Virus record (IMG/VR): IMGVR_UViG_3300006921_000011
Span: 1-64,000 of that record
Strand: one strand, 5' to 3'
Origin: a virus
Length of the DNA stretch: 64,000 bases
This document shows, piece after piece, positions 53,797 to 62,680 of the stretch. Under the pieces are notes generated by a model that was given only the letters and a program-made list of their open reading frames with translations, did no database searches and was not told where the DNA came from. Numbering within the stretch: position 1 is the first letter of the stretch; each line of letters starts with the position of its first letter. A program made the translations under genes and the position numbers.

Positions 53797-54419
53797 TCGA
53801 TGAGTATTTCGATAAAATATATTGTGTAAACCTTGATGAAAGGAAAGATAGGTGGGAACAGGCTAAAAAAGAATTTGATAAATTAGGAATAGAAGATGTT
53901 ACTAGATTTTCAGCTGTTAAACATGAAAATGGTGCTATTGGTTGTAGGGATAGTCATTTAGGAATTATTAGAGAAGCTAAAGAATTAGGACTAGATAATG
54001 TTTTAATATTTGAAGATGATTTATTAGTCTTAGATGAACATGTTGATAAGATACATTTGGCTTTAAAAGATTTGGATACTGTGGATTGGGATTTGTTTTA
54101 TTTTGGTGCTACGGTTGACCCTAATGTGGGTAGACTACAAAGAGCTACAGATAATTTAGTTCTTACGAACTGGGCTTATACTACCCATGCTTATGCAGTA
54201 CCCTCTAGACTATTCGATTTTATTTTAAATGAAGCACCAAAACACGGAATAATAGATGTTTTTCTATGTAGAGCTGTTGTTCCTAGAGGAAAAACTTTTA
54301 TCATGAATCCTTTGTTGTGTATACAACAAGAAAGTTACAGTGATATAGAAAAACATCACGCTGACTACTGGTGGATGGTAAAGTTTTTTAATAACGTATT
54401 AGAAAAAGAAAATAAATAA
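53787..54419 (+). CDS. GT25-family glycosyltransferase (LPS galactosyltransferase type)
   Basis: A 210-residue protein. IYCVNLDERKDRWEQAKKEF is the GT25 opening, AIGCRDSHLGIIREAKE the conserved mid-motif, and VLIFEDDLLV the D-x-D-like site; all in order and spacing. GT25 enzymes build lipooligosaccharide cores in Gram-negative bacteria. It overlaps the previous gene by 10 bases and the sulfotransferase gene by one (TAATG). Confidence 0.88.
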   Translation: MGVIDEYFDKIYCVNLDERKDRWEQAKKEFDKLGIEDVTRFSAVKHENGAIGCRDSHLGIIREAKELGLDNVLIFEDDLLVLDEHVDKIHLALKDLDTVDWDLFYFGATVDPNVGRLQRATDNLVLTNWAYTTHAYAVPSRLFDFILNEAPKHGIIDVFLCRAVVPRGKTFIMNPLLCIQQESYSDIEKHHADYWWMVKFFNNVLEKENK

Positions 54420-55102
54420 TGGCATATAATCACGATAAAGGTACCTGTTGGTACAATGAGAACACCTGTTGTTATATTGGTGTACCTAAAACCGCTTCCA
54501 CCACTATGAGAAGAGTTTTTAGTTTAGATAATGTAGATAATTACCTACAACCAGAGAATGGTGACATAAAAAAATTAGACTTAATTACTATTTTTAGAAA
54601 CCCATTAGATAGGTTAGTGTCCGCTTATAATGAAGTAGTAAAACGAGGAGGACACCCAATAGAAGGTGAAGGAATAAGAAAAGCGTCTTTTTGGGAAATG
54701 CCTGAAGGTAGAGAAAGGTTCTTAACTTTTTTAGATGATGTTGAAGAGGAGTTTTTTGATTCACACGTAGAAGAACAAATGTTTTATATGACTGATGATA
54801 ATGAAGAATTATTACCTTTCACTCATATTTTAGATTTCGATAATCTGGATGACCAGTTTATTAATATCTTAGGTTTACGTACTACAGAAAATCCAGATTA
54901 TTTTTTAAAACATGATGGTATGGTACAAATAAGAGTACACCAAAAAAGTAGTGAAGAAGATAAAAAAAGAACTGAGAATTATTTAGATGAAAAAATAATA
55001 GAAAGAATTAAGAAAATATATGCTAGAGATTTTGATTTTTTTAACTTATTAAATAATCCACAACCAACACCTAAACTTTTTAATACTAATCTAAAATGGT
55101 AA
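54419..55102 (+). CDS. Carbohydrate sulfotransferase (PAPS-dependent)
   Basis: A 227-residue sulfotransferase: YIGVPKTASTTMRR is the 5'-phosphosulfate loop and FRNPLDRLVSAYNEV the 3'-phosphate-binding motif, as in membrane-type carbohydrate sulfotransferases. It moves sulfate from PAPS to a sugar hydroxyl. PAPS must come from the host. It sits between GT25 and the fucosyltransferases, so the target is probably the glycan made by this operon. Confidence 0.88.
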   Translation: MAYNHDKGTCWYNENTCCYIGVPKTASTTMRRVFSLDNVDNYLQPENGDIKKLDLITIFRNPLDRLVSAYNEVVKRGGHPIEGEGIRKASFWEMPEGRERFLTFLDDVEEEFFDSHVEEQMFYMTDDNEELLPFTHILDFDNLDDQFINILGLRTTENPDYFLKHDGMVQIRVHQKSSEEDKKRTENYLDEKIIERIKKIYARDFDFFNLLNNPQPTPKLFNTNLKW

Positions 55103-55866
55103 CATCTAACCTAATAGGTGGTTTAGGAAATTACCTATTTCAAATAGCAACAGCATATTCTTTAGCGAGTGACAATAAAGATACAATAATGTATGACCCA
55201 GAAAAAAGTGTTATTGTACATAATCACATTAGTACTTATATGGATAATATACTTTCTAAGGTGCCTTTTGGAGAGGTGAGGGTAGACCATGAGTATGAGG
55301 AACCCCACTTTCACTACTCTCCTATTTCCTATAAAAACAACTTAAAAATAAACGGATACTATCAAAGCGAAGAATATTTTACACATAATAGAGATAAAAT
55401 ATTAGATTTATTTTCATTTGATTCATCTCACCTCACTTTAATTGATGAAAAATATGGTGAGTTATTAAAAACTAAAACTTGTGCTATCCATGTAAGGAGA
55501 GGCAATTATCTAACCCTACCCAACCATCACCCTGTTTGTAATTTTGATTACTACCAACACGCTATTTCATTAATGCCAAAAGACTGTGAATTTTTAGTTT
55601 TTTCGGACGATTTAGAGTGGTGTAAAGACAATTTTACCAATATAGATAGAAGGTTCCACTATATAGAAAACAATGTGGATTATATAGATTTATTATTAAT
55701 GTCAAAATGTGACAATAATATAATAGCAAATTCTAGTTTTTCATGGTGGGGTGCTTGGTTAAATAACAGTAACACCAAATTAGTTGTTGCACCTAAAAGA
55801 TGGTTTGGGAATGCTATTAACCATAATACTGAAAATTTAACACCAAAAACATGGATAAGACTATAA
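55096..55866 (+). CDS. GT11 fucosyltransferase (alpha-1,2 type)
   Basis: A 256-residue GT11 enzyme with GGLGNYLFQIA at residues 8-18, IHVRRGNYL as the GDP-fucose-binding motif and ANSSFSWWGAWLN near the C-terminus, all canonical. It adds fucose in alpha-1,2 linkage. GDP-fucose can be supplied by the GDP-mannose dehydratase and fucose synthase at the end of the window. It overlaps the sulfotransferase gene by 7 bases and the GT10 gene by 16. Confidence 0.92.
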   Translation: MVTSNLIGGLGNYLFQIATAYSLASDNKDTIMYDPEKSVIVHNHISTYMDNILSKVPFGEVRVDHEYEEPHFHYSPISYKNNLKINGYYQSEEYFTHNRDKILDLFSFDSSHLTLIDEKYGELLKTKTCAIHVRRGNYLTLPNHHPVCNFDYYQHAISLMPKDCEFLVFSDDLEWCKDNFTNIDRRFHYIENNVDYIDLLLMSKCDNNIIANSSFSWWGAWLNNSNTKLVVAPKRWFGNAINHNTENLTPKTWIRL

Positions 55867-56600
55867 GAGCAAAAACATATGGATGTTTAGAACCGGAATT
55901 ATATTTTAACAAAAGTGTTAGTATTTCCTCCGATACTATAGAACGTGATACTAATGCAGAATTTAAAGTATTATTACAATTAGAACCACCAAGTATTGTA
56001 GACTTAACCACACCTATAATCCAAAACCAACATTACTTTGATTTGATTTTGGCGTGGAAACAAGAAGTGTTAGATGCTTGTGAAAATAGTGTATTTCTTC
56101 CTTTTGGTTCTTGTTGGATTGAGGATGAAGACCACGGGGTTCATGAAAAAAATAAACTTGTATCTATTATTGCTTCTCAAAAAAACATAACTATAGGTCA
56201 CAAATTACGTCACTCTATTATAGCTACAGATAAAACATTAGATTTATTTGGGAGAGGCTATAAACCTATCGATAATAAAATTACAGCTTTAAAAGATTAT
56301 ATGTTCTCTGTTATAATAGAGAACTCGACAACTAAAAACTATTTTAGTGAAAAAATAGTGGATTGTTTAATCACTGGGACGATTCCTGTTTTTTGGGGTT
56401 GTGAAAATATTGCGGACTTTTTTGATGAAAGAGGTTTTATATTTTTCAACAGTGTTAAAGAATACAAACAAATAAGAGATAGTCTCACCAAGGAAAAATA
56501 TTTAGAAATGTTACCGTTTATTCAAAAGAATTATAAACTCTCTTTAAATTATATTAAATTTGCTAAAAGAGTAGAAAAAGAAATTAATAAAAGACTATAA
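55851..56600 (+). CDS. GT10 fucosyltransferase (alpha-1,3/1,4 type)
   Basis: A 249-residue protein. The GT10 signature is clear in LKDYMFSVIIENSTTKNYF, followed by SEKIVDCLITGTIPVFWG, which binds GDP-fucose. It is shorter than bacterial Lewis-type enzymes such as those of Helicobacter, having only the core. Paired with the GT11 gene it suggests a glycan with fucose in two linkages. It overlaps GT11 by 16 bases, so translation is coupled. Confidence 0.88.
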   Translation: MDKTIRAKTYGCLEPELYFNKSVSISSDTIERDTNAEFKVLLQLEPPSIVDLTTPIIQNQHYFDLILAWKQEVLDACENSVFLPFGSCWIEDEDHGVHEKNKLVSIIASQKNITIGHKLRHSIIATDKTLDLFGRGYKPIDNKITALKDYMFSVIIENSTTKNYFSEKIVDCLITGTIPVFWGCENIADFFDERGFIFFNSVKEYKQIRDSLTKEKYLEMLPFIQKNYKLSLNYIKFAKRVEKEINKRL

Positions 56601-56601
56601 G

Positions 56602-58089
56602 ATGAAAGAAAAGGTATTGGTAATTATGGGACAACACAGAAGCGGTACGTCCGTTCTTTCAGGTTGTTTAAAGATATTGGGAAGTTACTTAGGTGCTGAC
56701 TATCAAGAAGAAAAAGACCAGTATAATGAAAAGGGATATTTCGAGGGTAAGTGGACAGACCATATTAATAATACTATTTTAAATAAGGTAGGTATGGAAT
56801 GGAACCATGCGATTGATTTACCCAACAACTGGTACAACCACCCAAAACTAGAGGAATTGTATGGTATAGTAAGAACTCACATACTGAAAGATTTAGAAAA
56901 TAAACCAGAAGGAAGTTTCTATACTATAAAGGACCCACGAATCTCATTAATCTTACCTTTTTATATTAGAGTGTTTCAGCAGTTAAATCTGGACCCTAAA
57001 TTTATATTTTCCGACAGAGAAAATAGTGAGATGATAGAATCTTTAGTTAAAAGAGATAATTTAAATCCTGATTCCCTTGAGCCTTTACTTAACTACCACC
57101 GACTTTATTGTAGAAAATACATTGGTGAGGAAGATATAATTTGGACCCACACATTTAAAAATATACTATACAAACCCATAAATTTTTTAAGTTATATTAT
57201 AAAAAGATTTGATTTACCTAATAACATTAATGATAAAACTAAAAAAGAAATATTAGATTTCATTGATGTAAAATTAAAACATCACCACACTAAAACTAAT
57301 GTTAAAGTTATATGTACCTATTTTGGTCAGAGAAGAACTAATGTTGTCTATGGTCGTAGTGATACCCATAGTGGTCACATACCAAAACATTCTGGGGTAG
57401 AAAATACTATTAATTTTGTAAAAAATTTATTAGAGTTTGAGCGGGTGGTAGATTCTGGGGTGTTTATGGATACAATCCTTATCAATCACGATGTAAGTGA
57501 TATCACCAAAGATGAAACTGCTAAAAAATTCTTAGAAGAAATAGACGGTACCCCAACTAGAAACGGAGTGATAAAAGTAATAAATAGACCTTTTAATAAT
57601 GGTATTGGTGGTGGTTTTGGTTCGTTTAATCACGTTTATCAGAAATACAAAGAAGATTACGAATATTGGTATTTTACAGAGGATAATGTGGTACAAACTA
57701 GAGATTTTTATTTTATCCAATCTATAGTACAATTAAATGAAGATGAAAGGGTTGGTTTTATCTGTGGATACAGACACACGCCTTTAAGAGATAATCCCCA
57801 CCCAAAAATGCATTGTCATGGAGGTTGTGGTGCTACCCACATATCTCATTTAAATAAAGTAAATGACTCTCACGGTTCACTATCATATTATGGTGAACCA
57901 TTTAATGAAGCTATGTTAGAAAATATTAACGATATGGAGGCTTTTGGAAGTCATGCTTGGGCATGGTACCGTGGGTTTGAGGATGAGGGAGAGGTAGGTT
58001 TTACACATACTTTTATTGAAGCTGGTCTAGTATTACAAGATATACAAAGAGATGATAAATTTTGTTGTTATTATGGAGACTGTTACTAA
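56602..58089 (+). CDS. Fusion of sulfotransferase and glycosyltransferase-like domains
   Basis: 495 residues in two parts. Residues 1-225 are a sulfotransferase domain: VLVIMGQHRSGTSVLSGCLK is the PAPS 5'-phosphosulfate loop, and KFIFSDRENSEMIESLV takes the place of the 3'-phosphate motif. Residues about 230-495 look GT-A-like, with a nucleotide-sugar opening (VKVICTYFGQR), WYFTEDNVVQTRDF in the D-x-D position and GGFGSFNHVYQKYKED. It could attach and sulfate one residue. Ends in a TAATG overlap with the next transferase. Confidence 0.78.
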   Translation: MKEKVLVIMGQHRSGTSVLSGCLKILGSYLGADYQEEKDQYNEKGYFEGKWTDHINNTILNKVGMEWNHAIDLPNNWYNHPKLEELYGIVRTHILKDLENKPEGSFYTIKDPRISLILPFYIRVFQQLNLDPKFIFSDRENSEMIESLVKRDNLNPDSLEPLLNYHRLYCRKYIGEEDIIWTHTFKNILYKPINFLSYIIKRFDLPNNINDKTKKEILDFIDVKLKHHHTKTNVKVICTYFGQRRTNVVYGRSDTHSGHIPKHSGVENTINFVKNLLEFERVVDSGVFMDTILINHDVSDITKDETAKKFLEEIDGTPTRNGVIKVINRPFNNGIGGGFGSFNHVYQKYKEDYEYWYFTEDNVVQTRDFYFIQSIVQLNEDERVGFICGYRHTPLRDNPHPKMHCHGGCGATHISHLNKVNDSHGSLSYYGEPFNEAMLENINDMEAFGSHAWAWYRGFEDEGEVGFTHTFIEAGLVLQDIQRDDKFCCYYGDCY

Positions 58090-58877
58090 TGATTTCTATT
58101 TGTATACCCACATATAATCTTAAAGGAGATAAACATGATGAGAGTTATAATAATCTCACTATGTTGATTGACTTATTTAGAAGTATTGAAATTCAAACAT
58201 ATACTAACTATGAGGTTATTATATCCGACCACTCAGTTGATGGTAGTATTAAAGAAATTTGTGATATGTGGGCTGATAGGATTAATATAAAATATTTTCT
58301 AAATGAAATAAACCATGGTAGTTGTGAGGCTAATCTTAATAATGCAATACTAAAAGCTAAGGGAGATTATATAAAACCTATGTTACAGGATGATTATTTT
58401 AGTTCACCAGAGTCTCTAACGATTTTAGTTAACACATTAAAAAATAATAAGAATAAATGGATAGCTTGTGGTTGTTTACACATTAACGAAAATGACCCTA
58501 CACCATTTAATCCCCACCCACCTAGATTAAATGACCCACGACAGTTATTAAATGGTATAAATCTTATTGGGAGTCCAGTGGTTGTGATGTATAAAAAAGA
58601 AATGGATTTATTGTTTGACCATAACTTAATTTGGTTAATGGATGTTGAGTTTTATTATAGGGCTTTAAAGAACTATGGTCCTCCCATTCTTATAGATGAT
58701 ATGTTACTAATAACCAGACTAAGAAAAGATGGGATAACTAATACTATGATAACTCAAGATATTATTGATGAGGAGACCGACTACTGTAATCGTAAAAATA
58801 TAGATGGTGTAAATATTAACCTAGAAGACTACCCATCGATGAATAAAAGAATTAAAAAATTCAAAGGTCTTGATTAA
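58089..58877 (+). CDS. GT2-family glycosyltransferase
   Basis: 262 residues. Opens ISICIPTYNLKGDKHDESYNN, then YEVIISDHSVDGSIKE, LQDDYF as the D-x-D site and DVEFYYRALKNYGPP as the acceptor-side helix, a complete GT2 order. An in-frame ATG 27 bases earlier exists, but the ATG at 58089 overlaps the upstream stop (TAATG) and gives the normal GT2 N-terminus. Last gene of the first block of the operon; a 111-base AT-rich gap follows. Confidence 0.88.
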   Translation: MISICIPTYNLKGDKHDESYNNLTMLIDLFRSIEIQTYTNYEVIISDHSVDGSIKEICDMWADRINIKYFLNEINHGSCEANLNNAILKAKGDYIKPMLQDDYFSSPESLTILVNTLKNNKNKWIACGCLHINENDPTPFNPHPPRLNDPRQLLNGINLIGSPVVVMYKKEMDLLFDHNLIWLMDVEFYYRALKNYGPPILIDDMLLITRLRKDGITNTMITQDIIDEETDYCNRKNIDGVNINLEDYPSMNKRIKKFKGLD

Positions 58878-58988
58878 TCCCTATAGACCTGAAAAAAACG
58901 AAGGAAAAACTTTATTTCATATAAAAAATAGAGTATGATTATAATGAAAAACAATACCCTTTAATGGGAAAAAGAAAAGTAAAAATTT

Positions 58989-60182
58989 ATGAAAAGAGAA
59001 CAAATTAATTTATTTAAAGTAAGAATGTCAAAAGAAGCTGCAATCGATGCTTCTAAAATTTTAAATTCTGGGTATATTGGACAGGGACCCGTAGTAGATG
59101 AATTTGAAGAAAAATTAAAAGAAAGGTTTAAAACTGATTATGTTGTAACAACTAATGCTGCAACTTCTGCAGAACACTTAGCTATTCACATGTTAAAAAC
59201 ACCTAACACAATAAGAAAAGATGTACAGGAATATGGTTATGGTGTTCAATCATATTGGCCTGGTATTGAAGAAGGTGATGAAGTACTTGCAACCCCACTA
59301 ACTTGTACCGCTACTAATTTTCCAATCTTAGCTAATGGTATGAAAATTAAATGGGTGGATGTAGATGAAAAAACCTTAAATATGGATTTAGATGATTTAG
59401 CAAGAAAAATCACACCAAAAACAAAAATAATTTTTGTTGTTCACTGGGGTGGTTATCCTCTAGATTTAGATAAACTTAAAGAAATACAAGAACAAGCAAG
59501 AAAAGATTTTGGATTTAAACCGGCAATTATTGAGGATTGTGCTCACTCCTTTGGTAGTAAATTTAAGAATCAACCTATCGGTAGTCATGGTAATATTTGT
59601 ACTTTTAGTTTCCAAGCTATTAAACATATGACTACCGTAGATGGTGGGTGTTTAGTTATTCCACATCAAAAACTCTATAATCGAGCTAAATTATTAAGAT
59701 GGTATGGAATAGATAGAGAAACTAATAGTAAAGATTTTAGATGTGAAGCAGATATTCCAGAATGGGGTTTTAAATTTCACATGAATGATGTTAATGCTTC
59801 TATTGGGTTGGCAAACTTAAAAGAGGTGGATGAAGAAGTACTTGCTAAACATAGAGCCAATGCAAAATTCTATGACGATAATCTTAAAAATGTTTCAGGT
59901 ATTACATTATTAGAAAGAGATAAAAGAATGGATTCTTCGTTTTGGATATATTCTTTTTTAGTGGATAGGAAAAGTGATTTTATGGACTATATGAAAGAAT
60001 GTAAAATAATGGTTAGTCAAGTACATGAAAGAAATGATATACACTCCTGTGTTAGAGAATTTAAAACTCAATTACCTACCTTAGATAAAATCCAACCTCG
60101 TTTGATTTCTATACCTGTTGGTTGGTGGGTAACAGAAGATGATAGACAATACATCGTTGACTGTATAAAAAAGGGATGGTAA
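58989..60182 (+). CDS. PLP-dependent sugar aminotransferase (DegT/DnrJ/EryC1/StrS family)
   Basis: A 397-residue enzyme that makes an amino sugar from a nucleotide-linked keto sugar. The PLP lysine is K212 in SFQAIKHMTTVDGG, D183 in IIEDCAHSFGS supports the ring nitrogen, and NAATSAEHLAIHML is the phosphate-binding segment. It starts the second block of the sugar operon after a 111-base gap that holds an A-rich leader but no clear promoter. Substrate unknown. Confidence 0.92.
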   Translation: MKREQINLFKVRMSKEAAIDASKILNSGYIGQGPVVDEFEEKLKERFKTDYVVTTNAATSAEHLAIHMLKTPNTIRKDVQEYGYGVQSYWPGIEEGDEVLATPLTCTATNFPILANGMKIKWVDVDEKTLNMDLDDLARKITPKTKIIFVVHWGGYPLDLDKLKEIQEQARKDFGFKPAIIEDCAHSFGSKFKNQPIGSHGNICTFSFQAIKHMTTVDGGCLVIPHQKLYNRAKLLRWYGIDRETNSKDFRCEADIPEWGFKFHMNDVNASIGLANLKEVDEEVLAKHRANAKFYDDNLKNVSGITLLERDKRMDSSFWIYSFLVDRKSDFMDYMKECKIMVSQVHERNDIHSCVREFKTQLPTLDKIQPRLISIPVGWWVTEDDRQYIVDCIKKGW

Positions 60183-60394
60183 TGGCTGTAGATTTAGAAT
60201 CATCAATAAAAGAACAAGGACAATGGGTTACTAAGATAATTCATTTTGTCCATGGAGAAAAAAGAACTATAGAAGGAGTCCATACATATACCGTTAGACA
60301 AGGACAATTCACCAAATTTAAACTAAAAGATAATAGTTACCTTATGGTGAATGATAAAAACGTACTCATGATAGAAGTATTTAGTGAAAAATAA
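60182..60394 (+). CDS. Small hypothetical protein
   Basis: 70 residues (MAVDLESSIKEQGQWVTKI), beta-rich with FTKFKLKDNSYLMVNDKNVL in the C-terminal half. I take the ATG at 60182, which overlaps the aminotransferase stop (TAATG); an in-frame ATG at 60176 lies inside the previous gene. Function unknown; position suggests a partner in sugar modification. Confidence 0.6.
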   Translation: MAVDLESSIKEQGQWVTKIIHFVHGEKRTIEGVHTYTVRQGQFTKFKLKDNSYLMVNDKNVLMIEVFSEK

Positions 60395-60399
60395 AAATT

Positions 60400-60990
60400 A
60401 TGCCATATTCAACAGAAACATATTTAGAACCAAAACACATTGTATCTTCATACAATGTTAATGATATAGGGAGAGACCTATACGATTTAGTAATTCAACA
60501 CAAACCATTAAAAATAATAGATTTTGGTGTCCTCTATGGGTACTCAACCGTTTGTCTTGCACAAGCTGTACATGATAATGGTTTTGGTGAAGTAATAGCT
60601 TATGACCTTTTTGAGGATTATGAATACAAAAATGGAGTTAAAGAAGTGGTAAAACACAATCTAGACTTTTATAAGTGTTCACATTTAGTTAAATTAGAAC
60701 AAAATGATTTTTTTAAATGGTTGGAAAACCCAACTCCTTTTGACTTATTACATGTGGATATCTCTAATACTGGAGATATATTAATTGATATCAAAGAAAA
60801 ACTGGGTAAATTTATTGACGATGGTTCTATAGTAGTTTTTGAAGGTGGTGGTCAAATAAGAGATGAGGTAGAGTGGATGGAAAAATATAATGCGACCAAA
60901 ATGTTTCCTCTAAGAGAAACACTAAACTATAAAGTCTTAAGAGATGACTATCCTACTCTTTCCGCTTTTAAAAATAATAAAATAAACTAG
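60400..60990 (+). CDS. Class I SAM-dependent methyltransferase
   Basis: A 196-residue Rossmann methyltransferase. KIIDFGVLYGYSTVCLA is motif I (glycine loop slightly altered), EVIAYDLFEDYE motif II with the acidic residue for SAM ribose, and LLHVDISNTGDI motif IV. It belongs with sugar methyltransferases in the Methyltransf_24 group. It probably O-methylates a residue of the glycan. Confidence 0.8.
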   Translation: MPYSTETYLEPKHIVSSYNVNDIGRDLYDLVIQHKPLKIIDFGVLYGYSTVCLAQAVHDNGFGEVIAYDLFEDYEYKNGVKEVVKHNLDFYKCSHLVKLEQNDFFKWLENPTPFDLLHVDISNTGDILIDIKEKLGKFIDDGSIVVFEGGGQIRDEVEWMEKYNATKMFPLRETLNYKVLRDDYPTLSAFKNNKIN

Positions 60991-60991
60991 T

Positions 60992-61537
60992 ATGTCCCCA
61001 ATCTCCCAACTAGGGCAAGAAGTTTTTGTCCTTAATCAAACTAACCACAAAAAAGAAGGCACATTTGTAGATATTGGTGGTGGACATCCAGAACTTATTA
61101 ATAACACATTAACCTTAGAGAAAGATTATGAGTGGAAAGGAATATCTTTAGATATTGGTCCACCTTATACACATGAATGTGATAAAATGACTACTGAGGA
61201 GTATATTGATTTATGGAACTCTCGAAGAAACACCCCAATAATAATTGGTGATGCTTTAAAAATAGATTTTATAAAACTTTTCGAGGACAATTCTTTACCA
61301 ACCACTATTGATTACTTATCTCTAGATTTAGACCCTCCGTTGGTGACTTACGAATGTCTTAAACGTCTTCCTTTTGATAAGTATAAATTTAATATTATTA
61401 CTTTTGAAACTGATTACTATAGAGAAAAGAACACTAGGGGACCTTCTAGGGAATTATTAGTGAGTCATGGATATAAGCTTTTATCCACAATGGGTGGACA
61501 ATTAGAGCAAGAAGATTGGTATATTAGAGAAAATTAA
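60992..61537 (+). CDS. FkbM-like methyltransferase
   Basis: 181 residues. QLGQEVFVLNQTNHKKEG followed by TFVDIGGGHPELINN is the FkbM opening, with EKDYEWKGISLDIGP as the second SAM motif and TIDYLSLDLDPP as the third. FkbM enzymes methylate sugar hydroxyls. One base separates it from the previous methyltransferase, so the glycan may carry two methyl groups. Confidence 0.82.
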   Translation: MSPISQLGQEVFVLNQTNHKKEGTFVDIGGGHPELINNTLTLEKDYEWKGISLDIGPPYTHECDKMTTEEYIDLWNSRRNTPIIIGDALKIDFIKLFEDNSLPTTIDYLSLDLDPPLVTYECLKRLPFDKYKFNIITFETDYYREKNTRGPSRELLVSHGYKLLSTMGGQLEQEDWYIREN

Positions 61538-61539
61538 AT

Positions 61540-62679
61540 ATGATAAAATTAGTAAACGACACTATAAATGAAAAAGATATTGATAAGTTAATTGAGTGGT
61601 TAAAAACTTATCCTAGATTAACTAAGGGACCTTTAACTTTAGACTTTGAGAAAAAATGGTCAGAGTGGTTAGGTTCTGATTTTACAATATTTTGTAATTC
61701 TGGTTCCTCAGCAAATCTTCTAATGTTGTGGGCACTTATTGAATGTGAACGAATTAAAAGAGACGCTAAGATAGTAGTTCCTTCAGCATCTTGGGCAACT
61801 GATTTAGCACCTGTAATACAGTTAGGGATGACACCAATCCTATGTGATGCAAACCTACAAGACTTATCTGTAGATTTAGACCACCTAGAAAGAATATTTA
61901 AAGAAACTAATCCAGATGTTTTATTGTTGGTTTCTGTTTTAGGGTTAGTACCAAAAATGGAAAAAATTGTAGAGTTATGTGAGGAATATGATGTAATATT
62001 ATTAGAAGATACTTGTGAAAGTATGGGTTCTACATTTGAGGATAAAAAACTGGGCACTTTTGGTTTAATGTCTAGTTTCTCTACATATTTTGGTCATCAC
62101 ATGTCTACTATAGAAGGTGGGTTGATATCTACAAATGATGAAGAATTGTATGAAGTATTAAAATGTATTAGAAGTCATGGATGGGATAGAGATTCTAGTA
62201 AAGAATATAGTGAACATTTAAGAAGTTCTTGGGGCACATCGGATTTCGACGCTCTCTATACTTTCTATCACGCTGGATTTAATTTAAGGTCTACAGACTT
62301 ACAGGCATTTATAGGAATGGGACAAATAGACAAATTAGATAAGATATGTGAAAAGAGGAATAAAAACTTTAAAATTTATAACGAGTTACTCTCAGATTTT
62401 TTACCCTATATTACAGATAATGGTTTTATATCTAATTTTGCTTACCCCGTAATAACTAAAGATAGAGATAAAATTATTAAAAAGTTACAAGATGCTAACA
62501 TAGAGGTCAGACCTATGATTTGTGGTTCAATGGGCACTCAACCTTTTTATGTAAAAAGATTTGGTAAAAAAGAGTTACCTAATGTATCGATGATTGATAG
62601 ATATGGTTTTTATATTCCTAATCATCCAGAACTTACTAGGAAACAAATAAATAAAATAGTTAATATAATAAAAGAATAA
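61540..62679 (+). CDS. PLP enzyme with His in place of the catalytic Lys, ColD-like 3-dehydratase
   Basis: A 379-residue DegT-fold enzyme. The segment that holds PLP lysine in aminotransferases reads TYFGHHMSTIEGG, with H186 in the lysine position. GDP-4-keto-6-deoxy-D-mannose 3-dehydratase (ColD) has exactly this change and removes the C3 hydroxyl to make colitose precursors. NSGSSANLLMLWAL, LLEDTCESMGS (D157) and the rest of the fold are intact. The next gene, GDP-mannose 4,6-dehydratase, makes the substrate. Confidence 0.82.
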   Translation: MIKLVNDTINEKDIDKLIEWLKTYPRLTKGPLTLDFEKKWSEWLGSDFTIFCNSGSSANLLMLWALIECERIKRDAKIVVPSASWATDLAPVIQLGMTPILCDANLQDLSVDLDHLERIFKETNPDVLLLVSVLGLVPKMEKIVELCEEYDVILLEDTCESMGSTFEDKKLGTFGLMSSFSTYFGHHMSTIEGGLISTNDEELYEVLKCIRSHGWDRDSSKEYSEHLRSSWGTSDFDALYTFYHAGFNLRSTDLQAFIGMGQIDKLDKICEKRNKNFKIYNELLSDFLPYITDNGFISNFAYPVITKDRDKIIKKLQDANIEVRPMICGSMGTQPFYVKRFGKKELPNVSMIDRYGFYIPNHPELTRKQINKIVNIIKE

Positions 62680-62680
62680 T

